This document shows positions 54,182 through 64,000 of a stretch of DNA of 64,000 bases, in pieces. Below the pieces are notes generated by a model. The model ran no database searches. It saw only the letters and a program-made list of their open reading frames with translations, and was not told where the DNA came from. The first letter of the stretch is position 1. Every line of letters starts with the position of its first letter. The stretch spans positions 943,501 to 1,007,500 of the forward strand of contig JAPTOF010000021.1 in the NCBI GenBank assembly GCA_028554755.1, written 5' to 3'. The DNA comes from Cordia subcordata (Eukaryota; Streptophyta; Magnoliopsida; Boraginales; Cordiaceae). The translations under genes were made by a program, and so were the position numbers.

Positions 54182-57120
54182 TTATATTGCTGTGGATTTG
54201 CGCACCACGTATCGATAAGCAGCAACCTTCTTCTTGCGAGAGGCAGCGTTGTGAACTGAAAGCACCATTTTGCCTGCTTCTTTCGGAGTAAATGAGTTTT
54301 GAATTGTCTCCGCCTCACTGGCTGCGATCCGGCGAGGCTTCTCGACGGCAATGGCGTAGCTGCCTTCATCATATGGTACAAATTCAGCACTGTACTCCAA
54401 GTCCCACCCACCCACCACCATGTCCCATGTTATTGTTGCGCCTGCCTGGTAGGTCCACAACCGTCTGATTAGTCTAAGTGCCCATATTCGTACGATGCAC
54501 GGGATAATAGGAAACCCATATTCGTACAATGCACGGGATAATAGAAAGTAGATGGTAAGGTAACAATTATGTTGTAAAATAGAAAGTATATGAAATATGA
54601 TAAGATCAAACACACAACCAATGCATTAATTGTAATCAAAGCCGTTGAATTCAAATCGGCCGGCCGACCAGATAAAGTGCACACATATAGTCAATACATA
54701 TACATAAACTACAAGTGGGTACAAATATAATTCGAGGGCCGATGTGTGTTTTTAAATATTGGACAGTAATCAAAAAAATAAGTCCATGCTAGTATCAGTT
54801 TTCAATGTGCGTAAAAGAATGTCATGCCGGCAGCAAATGACAAATTACAGTCTGTCAAATGGTAAAATGCATTGTGAAGGAAAAATAAGAACAATGACTT
54901 CTGTTTAATATATATAGAGAAATTTTAAACTGACACCTGTTTAAATTCTAATTAAGACGCGTTTTAAACTCATACCGGTCGGTCTATACTCTAAGAATTT
55001 AACATTAAACGTGAATGTGATGAAGAATGAATGCATCATTAAAATTTGAATGTAAAAACATTAATTGGAATAGCAAATAGGGTAATCAAAATTAAATAGG
55101 AGATAGAAAGCTTGGAATTGATGATGAACCTCAATGCCCTCAATTTGTATGTTGACTTTCTCTCCACCTTGAACAGTAAATTCAGATGCTGGTTTGGTTG
55201 GTCCACTATGCGAGTCATTGGGACGACTCAGCCCACCATATTGAACCGGAATGTCCTCAGGCCTAATGAATCTTTTCAAACAACAAAATCATCAAGTTCA
55301 CACCGCAAGTCGAACTAAGACGGATATTTGAAAGACCAAATAAAGGGTAAATTACTCATTTGACCTCTCACTTTCTTTCTTACAATTAAATTTTTTATTC
55401 TTAAAATACGATAATTTGAGCTTTATTTTTATAATCAGTGACATCGGTATTCCTAGTTCAAAAAATATATATATATATATATATATATTTTTTTTCTCCA
55501 TCTCTTATTTTTGCAATTTATTTTTTTCAATTTGTCACAACATTGGTCCTTCCCTCATTAATTTCTTGACTTTTCTTAAATTTTAGAATTAACGATGTCA
55601 TAAATTATAAAAATACAAAATCAAATTATTACATTTTAAAGATAAAAGCCTTTATTTTCAAAAGAATCATTTATCCAAAAATAAAGAAAGGAAGTACATC
55701 TCAGTACAAGAAACAAACAAAAGTAATTATTATTAGTACCATTAACTGAGAAATTAGAAACATACGGAAAAACCAGAGCAATTATTATGACTATTTAATT
55801 GTGTGTCTTCCTCTACATGCAAAATAAAAGGAAAATAAAATAAGAACCAAAGCAATGCAATTACTGACATAAGAAATTTCAAATCTTAAAATTCAGAAAG
55901 AAAGATACTTACTTGTAGAGTGTCTCGGCAGCATTTCCCTCCTTGGAGATCACAAACTTGTCCTTCGTCCTTTGTGTCAAAAATGGACTAATCATCGAGT
56001 ACAACACGCTAAAGTACCAAGGGACATTGATAAATATCTACAACCATTTAAAATAATAATAATAATTGGTAAAATTATTTATGAAAATATCAAGCAAAGA
56101 GTGTGACTCTAGTGTCATATATAAATTATTACTCTTAAAAATGGTAAGTATACAGAAATGAAATTTTAGTACCCTACGGGCGACCATTTCAGGGTAATTG
56201 CAAATATTAAGCAAAGACTATGCGTCGGTGACATAAACCATTACTCTTAAACACCACTGTAAGTATACAGAAATGAAATTTTAGTACCCTACGGGCGACC
56301 ATTTCAGGGTAATTGCAAATATAAAACAAAGACGGTGACTTGAGTGACATAAAATATTACTCTTGCACGCCGTAAGTGTACATAAGCAAAATTCTAGTAC
56401 CTTACGGGCGACCATTTCGGGGTAATTATCTTGGAAGAGAGAAAGAATGTGTTTAGAGGCCACCCTGAGCTCTCTCTTGGGCATGTCTTTGAGATCAGTG
56501 ATCTGTATAATAGAATTAACCCCACCAGGCTTGAAATGGAGAAGCTTAACACCCCTCTCAAGAACTTGAACTCTCCATCTCAAAAACTTCTTGAGCTTCT
56601 CATCATCACCAAAGACCCTCTCATACATCTCCTTATCTTTAAAAACACCATAATCATTATAACAAACAGGATGGCCATCTCTATCAAATCCATGCATGTA
56701 AGCAACAGCGCCTTCGAGTTCCTTAAACCCCAAGTCTTCTTCCAAGATATTATCAGCTCCAAACTCTTTCCTCCATTCCAAACACTTGACCAACATGAGA
56801 AAAGCTTCTAAGACTTTGAAGTCTCTCGCGCGAAGGAATTTTAACAGAATAACATCTGCTCTTTCGTTACCATCTAAAAGAGGAATGCCCCACATGGAGT
56901 CAGGTCCATGAGAGGCCATGAGCTTATCCTTGAGCTCTTGTAATGCTTTCTTTTCGGAGGACTTGAGGTGAGAGATGAAGTATGTGTCCTCTTTAAATGA
57001 TGGTGTGAGTGATGTTGCAGCAGCTTCCATTAAAGTGTTTGTGAAGCTTTTCTTGAAAACTGCAGGTGGCTTGGGTGAGGTCATGGCTTGTTGAACTGAG
57101 ATGGGTGATGTAGCTTCCAT
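54182..57120 (-). CDS. PATL6: patellin-6-type Sec14/GOLD protein
   Basis: Four minus-strand exons (57120-56401, 56037-55913, 55271-55130, 54445-54182) join to 416 residues. Residues ~85-125 form the CRAL-TRIO N-terminal helices (ADVILLKFLRARDFKV). Residues ~130-300 form the Sec14 lipid-binding lobe (GHPVCYNDYGVF, KPGGVNSIIQITDLKDMP, IFINVPWYFSVLYSM, PFLTQRTKDKFV). Residues ~300-416 form the GOLD domain (EKVNIQIEGIE, GGWDLEYSAEFVP, KKKVAAYRYVVRKS). Patellins bind phosphoinositides and act in membrane traffic and cell-plate formation. The short N-terminus, without the long acidic region of PATL1/2, and the close match to what I recall of At3g51670 favour PATL6. The start is the first in-frame ATG. 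Intron 1 has tandem copies of the exon 1 end, and intron 3 has a 34-bp repeat. Confidence 0.92.
54481..54548. repeat. 34-bp tandem repeat in PATL6 intron 3
   Basis: Two head-to-tail units at 54481-54514 and 54515-54548 each begin CCCATATTCGTAC and carry ATGCACGGGATAATAG. They differ at about two or three positions. Confidence 0.8.
56100..56450 (-). repeat. tandem copies of the exon 1/intron 1 junction of PATL6
   Basis: The junction (on the minus strand CGTAAG, then GTACTAG) is repeated twice downstream in intron 1, at 56286 and 56171, with periods of about 113-115 bp. Each copy keeps ATGGTCGCCCGTAGG then GTACTAA, so each has a possible GT donor. The true donor is at 56400. Confidence 0.8.
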
Positions 57121-58723
57121 TAATGGCGTTTCAAGTTTGAACAAGAGAGATTGAAATAGAGAGGATGCAGTGATGTGGGGAGAGAGAGAGAATGTGAGTA
57201 TAAATTATTGTGGTTGAGGGGACATAATTAGGTGACAGTCGAGCCGCAGGCACAGTCTCAAGTTTTGAATGGTAGCAATCACTGTGCAAAGTGGCTTTGA
57301 ACATCTGAGGATTACGACAAGAAAATTATTAGAGTCACTATTTAATTTAAAATTTTAAAATGAAATATGTTGTTTTACGTGTTACGTTTAGAGATAGTTT
57401 GTTTTAATTATATGTATAGCGTATAGTGTTAATGTTTTTTTTTTCCTTAAATAGGCGATAATGAGATTCATAATTAAGACCAAATCATTATACATGTGTG
57501 AAACTCAAACTTAAGGGATTTGTCTTTTATCCAATAGACTCATATCAGTTCATGAAAAAATTTTGCAAGGCTAGACCTACAAAATTTTTATAGATTGATA
57601 AATTTTTGTTTTAGATTTACAAATTTTTTTATAGATGGATATTATAAATTTTTTAAAAAAATATTATAATTTTTTAAAAAAGTCTTATAATTTTTGTTAT
57701 GAACTTACAAATTTTTGTTCTAAACCTATATATTATTTTTTTTATAAGCTAATGTTAGTCCAAATGGATGAAAGAGCTTTCCCAAACTTGAGATCTTTTG
57801 GTTTTGCTAAACTCTCGAACATTGAAGTGATGGTCTCATTTAAAAATTTAAACTCATAAAAAATATTTAGTATGTTGTTACAGTATTAACAAAAATGAAT
57901 TTGATATTATTTTATGATTGAAATTTAATAATATATAATATAATTTTTAAATCTTACAAAAAATCCTCTCTCAAAACAAGGACCTTGGCTGATTTTAAAT
58001 TGCCTCCTGTCTCTGTTCACGTGTTGGCTAATAAAATTATCTTTATTAGTTCCAATTACGCATTTTGAAGTTTAGATGAGAAACCTTCTTTTTTTTTTTT
58101 TTTTCCCCTTTTTCTGAGTAGATGAGAAACTTGTTGTATCTCTCTTTGTGGAACGAAACTTCATTGACCCAGGGAAAAAAAAAAGAAAAGAAAAAAGAAA
58201 GTTTAGATGAGAAATTAATGATTTACTTCATGGCCGAAAACAGAATAGATGTTCTTTTTTGGGCAAAATATTTTATTTCACGCCCAAGAGACAAGGAAAC
58301 AAAAGATATGACAGGTGGGCTTGGGCTATGGGCTATGGCCTGAAAGAAGAAGGCCCAGGCCCTTGAAAGTCGAGCAGCAGCAATCTGTATTGTTTAACAA
58401 TTAGGGCCTACTTAATGTTCTTCTTTTGGGTCGGGGGCCTTTGGCAGGATTACTTTTCACGGAGAAACTTCGTCTGGAGACGTTTATACTTGATATGTTT
58501 CATGACATCAAAATCTAATTTTGAAAAAGTCTTAAACTGGTTTCGGGCTTTTAAACTTTAATGATGCATAATCTTCCAAGAAGTTATGAATAATGAGCTA
58601 GAACATGTAGGCATTCATATAATTTTTAAAGACCAAGAATTGTGTAATGCTTTGTTTCACATCCGTTTGTATGAGATTTTTGTTCAATTTATAATAACTT
58701 AAATTTATTATTACTATTATAAC
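57121..58723. other. PATL6 promoter and intergenic DNA
   Basis: A GA-rich leader stretch near 57140-57195 precedes AT-rich DNA. T-runs lie near 58085-58110. No gene is seen. Confidence 0.5.
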
Positions 58724-58965
58724 GGGATTAAGCATTTTAGGCCAGTGATTAGATTCAATATAATGGCCGATTAGTATATGGGTTTCTAGGTGCTACCAAG
58801 GTAGGGATTAAGCATTTTAGGCTAAATAATTAGGCGGCTCAACATAGTAGTAGATTAATATATGGACCTAGGTTTTTACAAGTGGTATCACATTTTAGTC
58901 TGGATGATTAAACTCAATATAGTGATACGTTAGTATATGAGGTTATTAGAGCTGGTATGAAAGCA
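58724..58965. repeat. ~80-bp tandem repeat, three units
   Basis: Units start near 58724, 58804 and 58883. The first two begin GGGATTAAGCATTTTAGGC, and the third has CACATTTTAGTCTGGATG. Each continues through a GATTA-x-x-TCAATATA-like part and TTAGTATATGG. They are clearly diverged. Confidence 0.7.
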
Positions 58966-59254
58966 AATGAAGTTTCATGGTTTTCTTGCGTCAAAGATAC
59001 TGCATGTCTATGAGGGTGTTTGAGGAGAACATTAATGATGTCTCTTCCCATATCAATTTTATATTTACGATGACTCGATTAACTATTATTGTTTAATATT
59101 TTAAATTTTTTACTTTTATTTTTTCTGTCAAGGTTCAAATACTAAATTGGAAGTAGAATCAAATTATCGAATCTTGACATACTAGGTGAACGGGAGCTCC
59201 TATCCTCAAGGATCAATTCTGCCGTTAGCCGAAGAATCTAGAACAACCTTGGCC

Positions 59255-59430
59255 AACAATCAGGCATTCACTTTAAGACATAACTACGTAGGAGCAAATA
59301 GGAGCGCGGATTAACTCGCAAACTTTGGCATACAACTTCTGATTGGAGTACATTACTTGAATGGCTCCTTGGATCAATTTAGGAAGGTGTTAGGAGAAGA
59401 TCTCAGGAGAATTACCTTTCAAAGATTGAT
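59255..59430 (+). pseudogene. second LINE-type RNase H fragment, broken
   Basis: The frame reads FTLRHNYVGANRSAD, stop, LANFGIQLLIGVHYLN, then LDQFRKVLGEDLRR. It has the same domain and strand as the fragment at 52437-52600; the W codon of ADWLAN is now a stop. The upstream part (SILPLAEESRT) also fits the domain. The two differ enough to be separate old insertions. Confidence 0.6.
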
Positions 59431-60355
59431 TGTCATGTAAATAGTATAACTTCCCTTTAAATGAAAAAGGAAAATACTAATTAACTACGCGTGGTGTAGT
59501 CATGAAACTTCATCATCTGAGAGCTATTACTAACCTACTATTTGTTTCCTCAGCTGTAATCTATTTGTCGTGTGGCCAATCAATTGTTAAAGATTATAAT
59601 GAGACTAAAGTTCGAGTGGGACCTGGAGATGTGTTACAGAAGCATCCGTAAGCTGCTTACTTCATCTCTTGATCCAAAGGCAAAGCAGCCTCTAACACAG
59701 TGTATTCAACTTGTGGCAAAGGGGCATTTTTAAACAATCATATGCCACGATCTAAAATTAAATAAACCACTTCTATTTGCTTCTATTCAAATGCTATATT
59801 TAGTTTATCAAAAGAAGGAAAAACGCATATATAGACTAGTATATAATTTCAAGAAAGTGCAGCAAAGTTTATCACCCTTTAAATTATTGTTACCAAAAAG
59901 TAATGAGCAGTGGCCAACAGGCCATTTTTTTTTATCACGCCTTTCTCTACTCTTTGACGTATGATTTCATTTTCACTTTTGAGTTGTGTGGAACCTCATC
60001 ACATATTTACTCAAGTTTATCTCCCTACTGCAGAAAGGTGAGTGTTTTAGTAATAACATAATGTGGTTAAAGAACATCTTAAACAATGTAAAGCGTAGAA
60101 AAAGAGAATAAATCAAGCTGAATTGAAAAATAATATGTATTCCAATCTCTTCTCTTTTTTCTTTTAAGAAGGCAAATTCGATTACATTAATATTGATCTA
60201 AAAAAGGACACGTCGACCTTTTTAAGAAGCCAAAAAGAGTCTCCAAAATATACAAAGCAACGAGCACTGTAACTTATGATTCCGGACCAATCAACATAGG
60301 TATATGCCAATTTTTTACTCCCTCTCGGTAAAATTGGTGGAATTGGCATGAGCCT
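59431..60355. other. intergenic DNA
   Basis: No gene is recognised; it is AT-rich with short simple runs. Confidence 0.45.
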
Positions 60356-61020
60356 ATGGGGGGATTTTTTTTATAAATAACATAAATGGTAAACTTTTTC
60401 ACAAAAATAACATTGTTTTTAAATGGATTTCAAAAATAGTCTTTTCGGCTTTTGAATAATCGAAAATGGCTTTTGAAAAAACAAAAGTTTTTTGAATAAA
60501 CGAAACTTCTTTTTATGACACGCTGTCAAGCCACGTGGCAAATTCGGCTATTCAATAACCGAATTCGGCTATTCAATCACCGAAAATGTAAAAAGTAGAC
60601 ACATTTACCGCGATGGCTTAAATTTGTCAAATTTCGGCTATTCAATTTCTGAATTTGGCTATTCAAAAGCCGAAAATGATAACTTTTGAATAAATATAAT
60701 TTTTTTTATAATACGTTGTCAGCCACGTGGCGAATTCGGCTATTCAATACCCGAAAATATAAAAAGTAGGCATATTTATTACGGTGGTATAAATTTCGTC
60801 AAATTTCAGCTATTTAACAGCTGAATTCGGCTATTCAAAAGCCGAAAATGACTCTTCCAACGGTACAGTGATAAATGTAGCAATTTCGTTGATTGAAAAG
60901 CCATTTTCGGTTATTGAAAAGCCAAAAAGATTATTTTTGAAAATTATTTCAAAATAATGTTATTTTTGTAAAAAAATTTATTATATGTGTCATTTATAAA
61001 AAAAAAAATCCCCTAGGGGG
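60356..61020. mobile_element. ~660-bp foldback element with G-box palindromes
   Basis: The left arm (GGGGGGATTTTTTTTATAAA through CACAAAAATAACATT and GTCTTTTCGGCTTTTGAA) is the inverted partner of the right arm, which ends AAAAATCCCCTA. The arms run about 130 bases. Inside are two diverged units about 185 bp apart, each with the perfect palindrome GCCACGTGGC or near it (AGCCACGTGGC at ~60531 and ~60721). Repeated TTCGGCTATTCAA/CCGAA modules also occur and can fold on themselves. No open frame is present. Confidence 0.7.
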
Positions 61021-61789
61021 GTGAGACTACCGATGGAACTTTAGAACGTTGATTGATATTCAGAAACCTACCTTCCCCTATTTCTGTGTCTCAAGTCCCA
61101 ATGTGGTGAACTTTCAGAAGAAGAATGAGAGCCTGGTCTCGGCCGGGAAAATCTTTTGGAAAATGTAGCCACAATATAAAATTTTATTTTAATGATTATA
61201 ATAATCTATCTATGTAATTATATATAAAATAATTTAAACAACTTTTTGGCCAACTAAGACCAAGCTACTGAATGTTGAAGCTTCCCAATTTTAGATGACG
61301 TCTTACTCGGTAGAAGAGGGTTTCATCTGAGCCTGCCTTCAATAAAAATTGAAAGAAATGACTACTGGAAAAATGCTTCTCCTTTTTCCTTGAAGGGCAT
61401 ATAACAACATAAAGAAATACAGTGTCTTGACGAAATACTATTTTACAATTTTCTTGAATTCGCATTCAGAGATTGAATTAACAACACTGCAAAATGACTC
61501 TCTAGAGCAATGATACAGACAAAAACCAGAGCAATTCCTCTTTGATAGTACAAGAGTACAGCATTTCCCCTACATCAAGTTAATGCCCAACCAGTCGCCT
61601 AAAACTTCCAATCTTGCCGAGATCGTTTGCACTTTCGTCCATGGAGAATTTCTCAAAACAACTTGGACGACCAAGCTATGATGTTAGAGCCACTTGGCCC
61701 ATGCGCTTGTGAGGCCCACATGTCCCTCTCACAATGGTGGTCGTTTAGAAGACCATCCCTTCATCCATTTATGTGACTTGTTCTCCTCG
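61021..61789. other. 3' flank of the SIEL-like gene
   Basis: This is probably the 3' UTR and terminator region of the minus-strand gene that ends at 61790. No other gene is seen. Confidence 0.45.
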
Positions 61790-64000
61790 CTACCTAATGA
61801 CCATAGAAATGTATACCTCTTTCTCTTCGCAAAGTTGAGCCAGCTTGTGTTTTGGGCCATAAAAATTTTTCTGTAGATAACAATCCTCGGATAAGCATTC
61901 CATAACAATGCAGACACTCAGTGAGAAATATCTGTCTCTAGGAGTCCTGTGAAAAGGAGCAATAAATGTAAACTTCCGTACTTTGCTACGGTCACCATCT
62001 TCCTGCAAATGAAGGAATAAAAACTGAGTGAACTTGTCTTTGAATGTCATCCTCACCCACAATCTATCTTCATTGGAGATGTTGTACAACACAATTTCTA
62101 AAGGAATACCAACAGGAAGCCCTTGAATGAAAGCAAATGGATTTTCGAAGTTGTTCTCAGGGACAAGAAGTTCAGCCTCTTTATGTCTGAGTTCTTCAGA
62201 TGGCGCACACAGCCCCAAGGAGAAATATTCGAGTGCCTTTTGAAGCTGAAATGGATTTTCCAGGACCCCATCTGTCAGAACATTAGATTCATGCAATTGT
62301 TTTTTAAGCTCGACGATAAAATTCGGAAGTTCACAAGATCCTTCTTCTTGCATATGTTCCATACAGGAGATTGTGGATTTCAAATTCTGTACAAGTGGCT
62401 TAAAACAACAGCACTCAACATCACACAATCTCAAAGTATAAGTGACAATAACAAGCTCTAAGAGATGCAATTCCTCTTCTTTGCTTAAACCAAAAAACCT
62501 ACACCTCATCTCTGAAAGGCTGTTTTCCAGATTTCTCAACAAGGGGCCTGATTGTCCCATCCAGTTAGAGGAAAGCTTTCCGGGAAACATGAAGTATGAC
62601 CACAGCCGTCCAAGCAGTTCTATTACATCTAGATACCGTAAAGTGAAAACCAGGACACCCATAGATTTAGATGAAATAGAGTTGAACACATTCGACTCTT
62701 CCTTCCAACTCCTGCATATGACAAAAAGCGAAAGTATGAGTAACATATACTGTGAGCCAATCTATGAGAACAGGATATAGCATACACAAACAGGACATAG
62801 TGCATCACCAACAAAATTGATTTGCAGACCATGAAATAGTTATAATACTTCTGCAACAGATAACCCAACGTAGAAGGATCTCAAGGTCAATAAGATTAAC
62901 AAATTGTTGATACTGACTGGCAAAAGTTTACACTGTATAGAGTACAAACAATAAAGATAGTAGTTCTGGTTTGCTTACATTGTCCACTCGCATAAAGTGA
63001 TCCTTAAAACTCATTGAAATGAGCTTGAACGCATAATATTTTGTTTTCTGAATCTTAAAAGACCATTTATTGATAAGATAAACTATTCCCGAGCCAATAA
63101 TAAATCAATAAGACAAGAAGAACTAGAAACTAGCAAGATATAAATGGTCATCTTCAAACTCATTACACATCAGATACAATATCTACAATACCTCAATGTC
63201 CGAGTGACTTCCTCGATGCATCCTCGACGTACTAATTGCCACATATCTTTGACCTTCTGAAAGATAACATTCACGCAGTGTCTTACTTCATTGTGCCCTT
63301 TAAGCTCGTTGTCTGCAAGCTGACTATATATTTCCATCGGAGACAATATCTTCTGAAAATGACCCTCAGATATCTCATTGTTTGGCTTTTCATTCTGCAA
63401 CTGCATGTCAACTTCCACTAGAGGGAAGGCTTCAAAGAACTTGGAAACCGTAACAGGTGCAAATTTGCTACAGTGACACAGAAAAGCCAAAAGAGTATCC
63501 TGAGTTACAAGATCAGCCAGACCACGAGAGATTCTCCCCAGAATTACAACAGCGTAAGAGTATATTTGAGGTGGAATTGTACAAATGCGCCGTTCAAGTG
63601 ATACTGGAGAAGAGATTGCGAGAACTAATAAAGCTGCTCTCTTTGCATCATCAAAGCCAAATTTACCTCCAGAAGAAGGCTCTATCTGATGGACATATAA
63701 AGGTAATGGGTAAAATAAAAAGCTAAAGGATCATCAAGTAAAGAAGACCAATATCCACCTATAGGATCACCAGCAAGAAGAAATTTTTGAGAATGCTTCG
63801 CAAATCTGTTTGTAAATGTGCAAAACCTTCTCCGAGTGTATAGCCATTTAATAGTGAAATAATCCATATCAATTGAACGTCAAGCTTTAGATGTCTTGCG
63901 CATGGTAACTAAAGCAAGTCAATAAAGACAAGCAAAAGCCATGTTGCTACAAATAGATAAATTCACCAAAGTTTTAACTTACTTCTTCAGATGCCTCCCG
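61790..64000 (-). CDS. SIEL: SIEL / Integrator subunit 4-like protein, C-terminal part
   Basis: Minus-strand exons in view are 64000-63983 (partial), 63685-63192 and 62711-61790, with GT-AG introns and continuous frame: REASEE joins IEPSSGGKFGF, and RTLR joins SWKEESNVF. The visible ~477 residues match the C-terminal half of the plant SIEL family, which is related to metazoan INTS4. They comprise helical ARM/HEAT-like sequence (AKRAALLVLAISSPVS, SYAVVILGRISRGLADL), then a helical part (RYLDVIELLGRLWSYF), then a beta-rich end (IPLEIVLYNISNEDRLWVRM) like the INTS4 C-terminal domain. In Arabidopsis SIEL binds SHORT-ROOT and helps its cell-to-cell movement, and its loss is embryo-lethal. A role in an Integrator complex is inferred from INTS4 homology. 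The 5' part lies beyond the window. An AG-GTAGCG sequence at the stop could be a donor, but the in-frame TAG makes 61790 the simplest end. Confidence 0.75.

Noticed and set aside
63682..63867. Frame upstream of the SIEL-like exon (GGYWSSLLDDPLAFYFTHYL)
   Set aside because: The family sequence joins REASEE directly to IEPSSGG, and this stretch ends in a pyrimidine-rich tract plus AG, so it is read as intron.

Overview
This window looks like nuclear DNA from a flowering plant, most likely a eudicot. The genes have many GT-AG introns, and intergenic DNA is AT-rich and full of decayed LTR elements, MITE-like foldback elements and simple repeats. There are no operons, bacterial genes or organelle genes. 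I cannot name the species. I rebuilt nine protein-coding genes by following reading frames across splice junctions; eight are complete and one runs off the right edge.

Layout, left to right. A small three-exon Sel1/TPR-like gene (+, 1163-2532) is followed by about 5 kb of non-coding DNA. Next is a seven-exon F-box/LRR gene of the FBL3/RAE1 type (+, 8231-12216), whose 5' side carries decayed tandem copies of its own first exon. From 12.7 to 21 kb is a transposon graveyard: LTR remnants, an old minus-strand LTR element broken by a Helitron-like insertion, and a solo LTR with a perfect 5-bp target-site duplication. A group I WRKY33-type gene (+, 22707-25300) has three W-boxes just upstream. It faces a CASP-like membrane protein gene (-, 25938-27167). 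From 27.2 to 32.7 kb there is no gene, but there are a Stowaway-type MITE and a Mutator-like MITE with a 9-bp target duplication.

An intronless gene for a protein with two methyltransferase-like regions (+, 33096-34655) follows, with two overlapping small ORFs in its leader. After more MITEs comes a clade E PP2C phosphatase (+, 39134-41813), then a ~1.07 kb terminal-inverted-repeat element, then an AKR4C aldo-keto reductase (-, 44179-48669) whose fifth intron holds a deleted Copia retrotransposon. From 48.7 to 54 kb are repeats and a decayed RNase H fragment. A patellin-6-type Sec14-GOLD gene (-, 54182-57120) follows, with its exon 1/intron 1 junction repeated in tandem inside intron 1. From 57.1 to 61.8 kb are tandem repeats, a second RNase H relic and a ~660-bp foldback element with two palindromic G-boxes. 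The last gene is the 3' part of a SIEL/INTS4-like gene (-, 61790 to beyond 64000).

The genes do not form one pathway; this is ordinary plant gene spacing. WRKY33-type, PP2C and AKR4C genes all fit stress signalling or stress metabolism, but nothing in the sequence shows co-regulation. I found no convincing new biological system. The best leads are regulatory or structural: the paired uORFs before the methyltransferase, the self-derived tandem copies at the 5' end of the F-box gene, the repeated splice-donor junction in the patellin gene, and the G-box-bearing foldback element. Exon borders come from reading frame continuity, GT-AG rules and family knowledge, with no transcript data.
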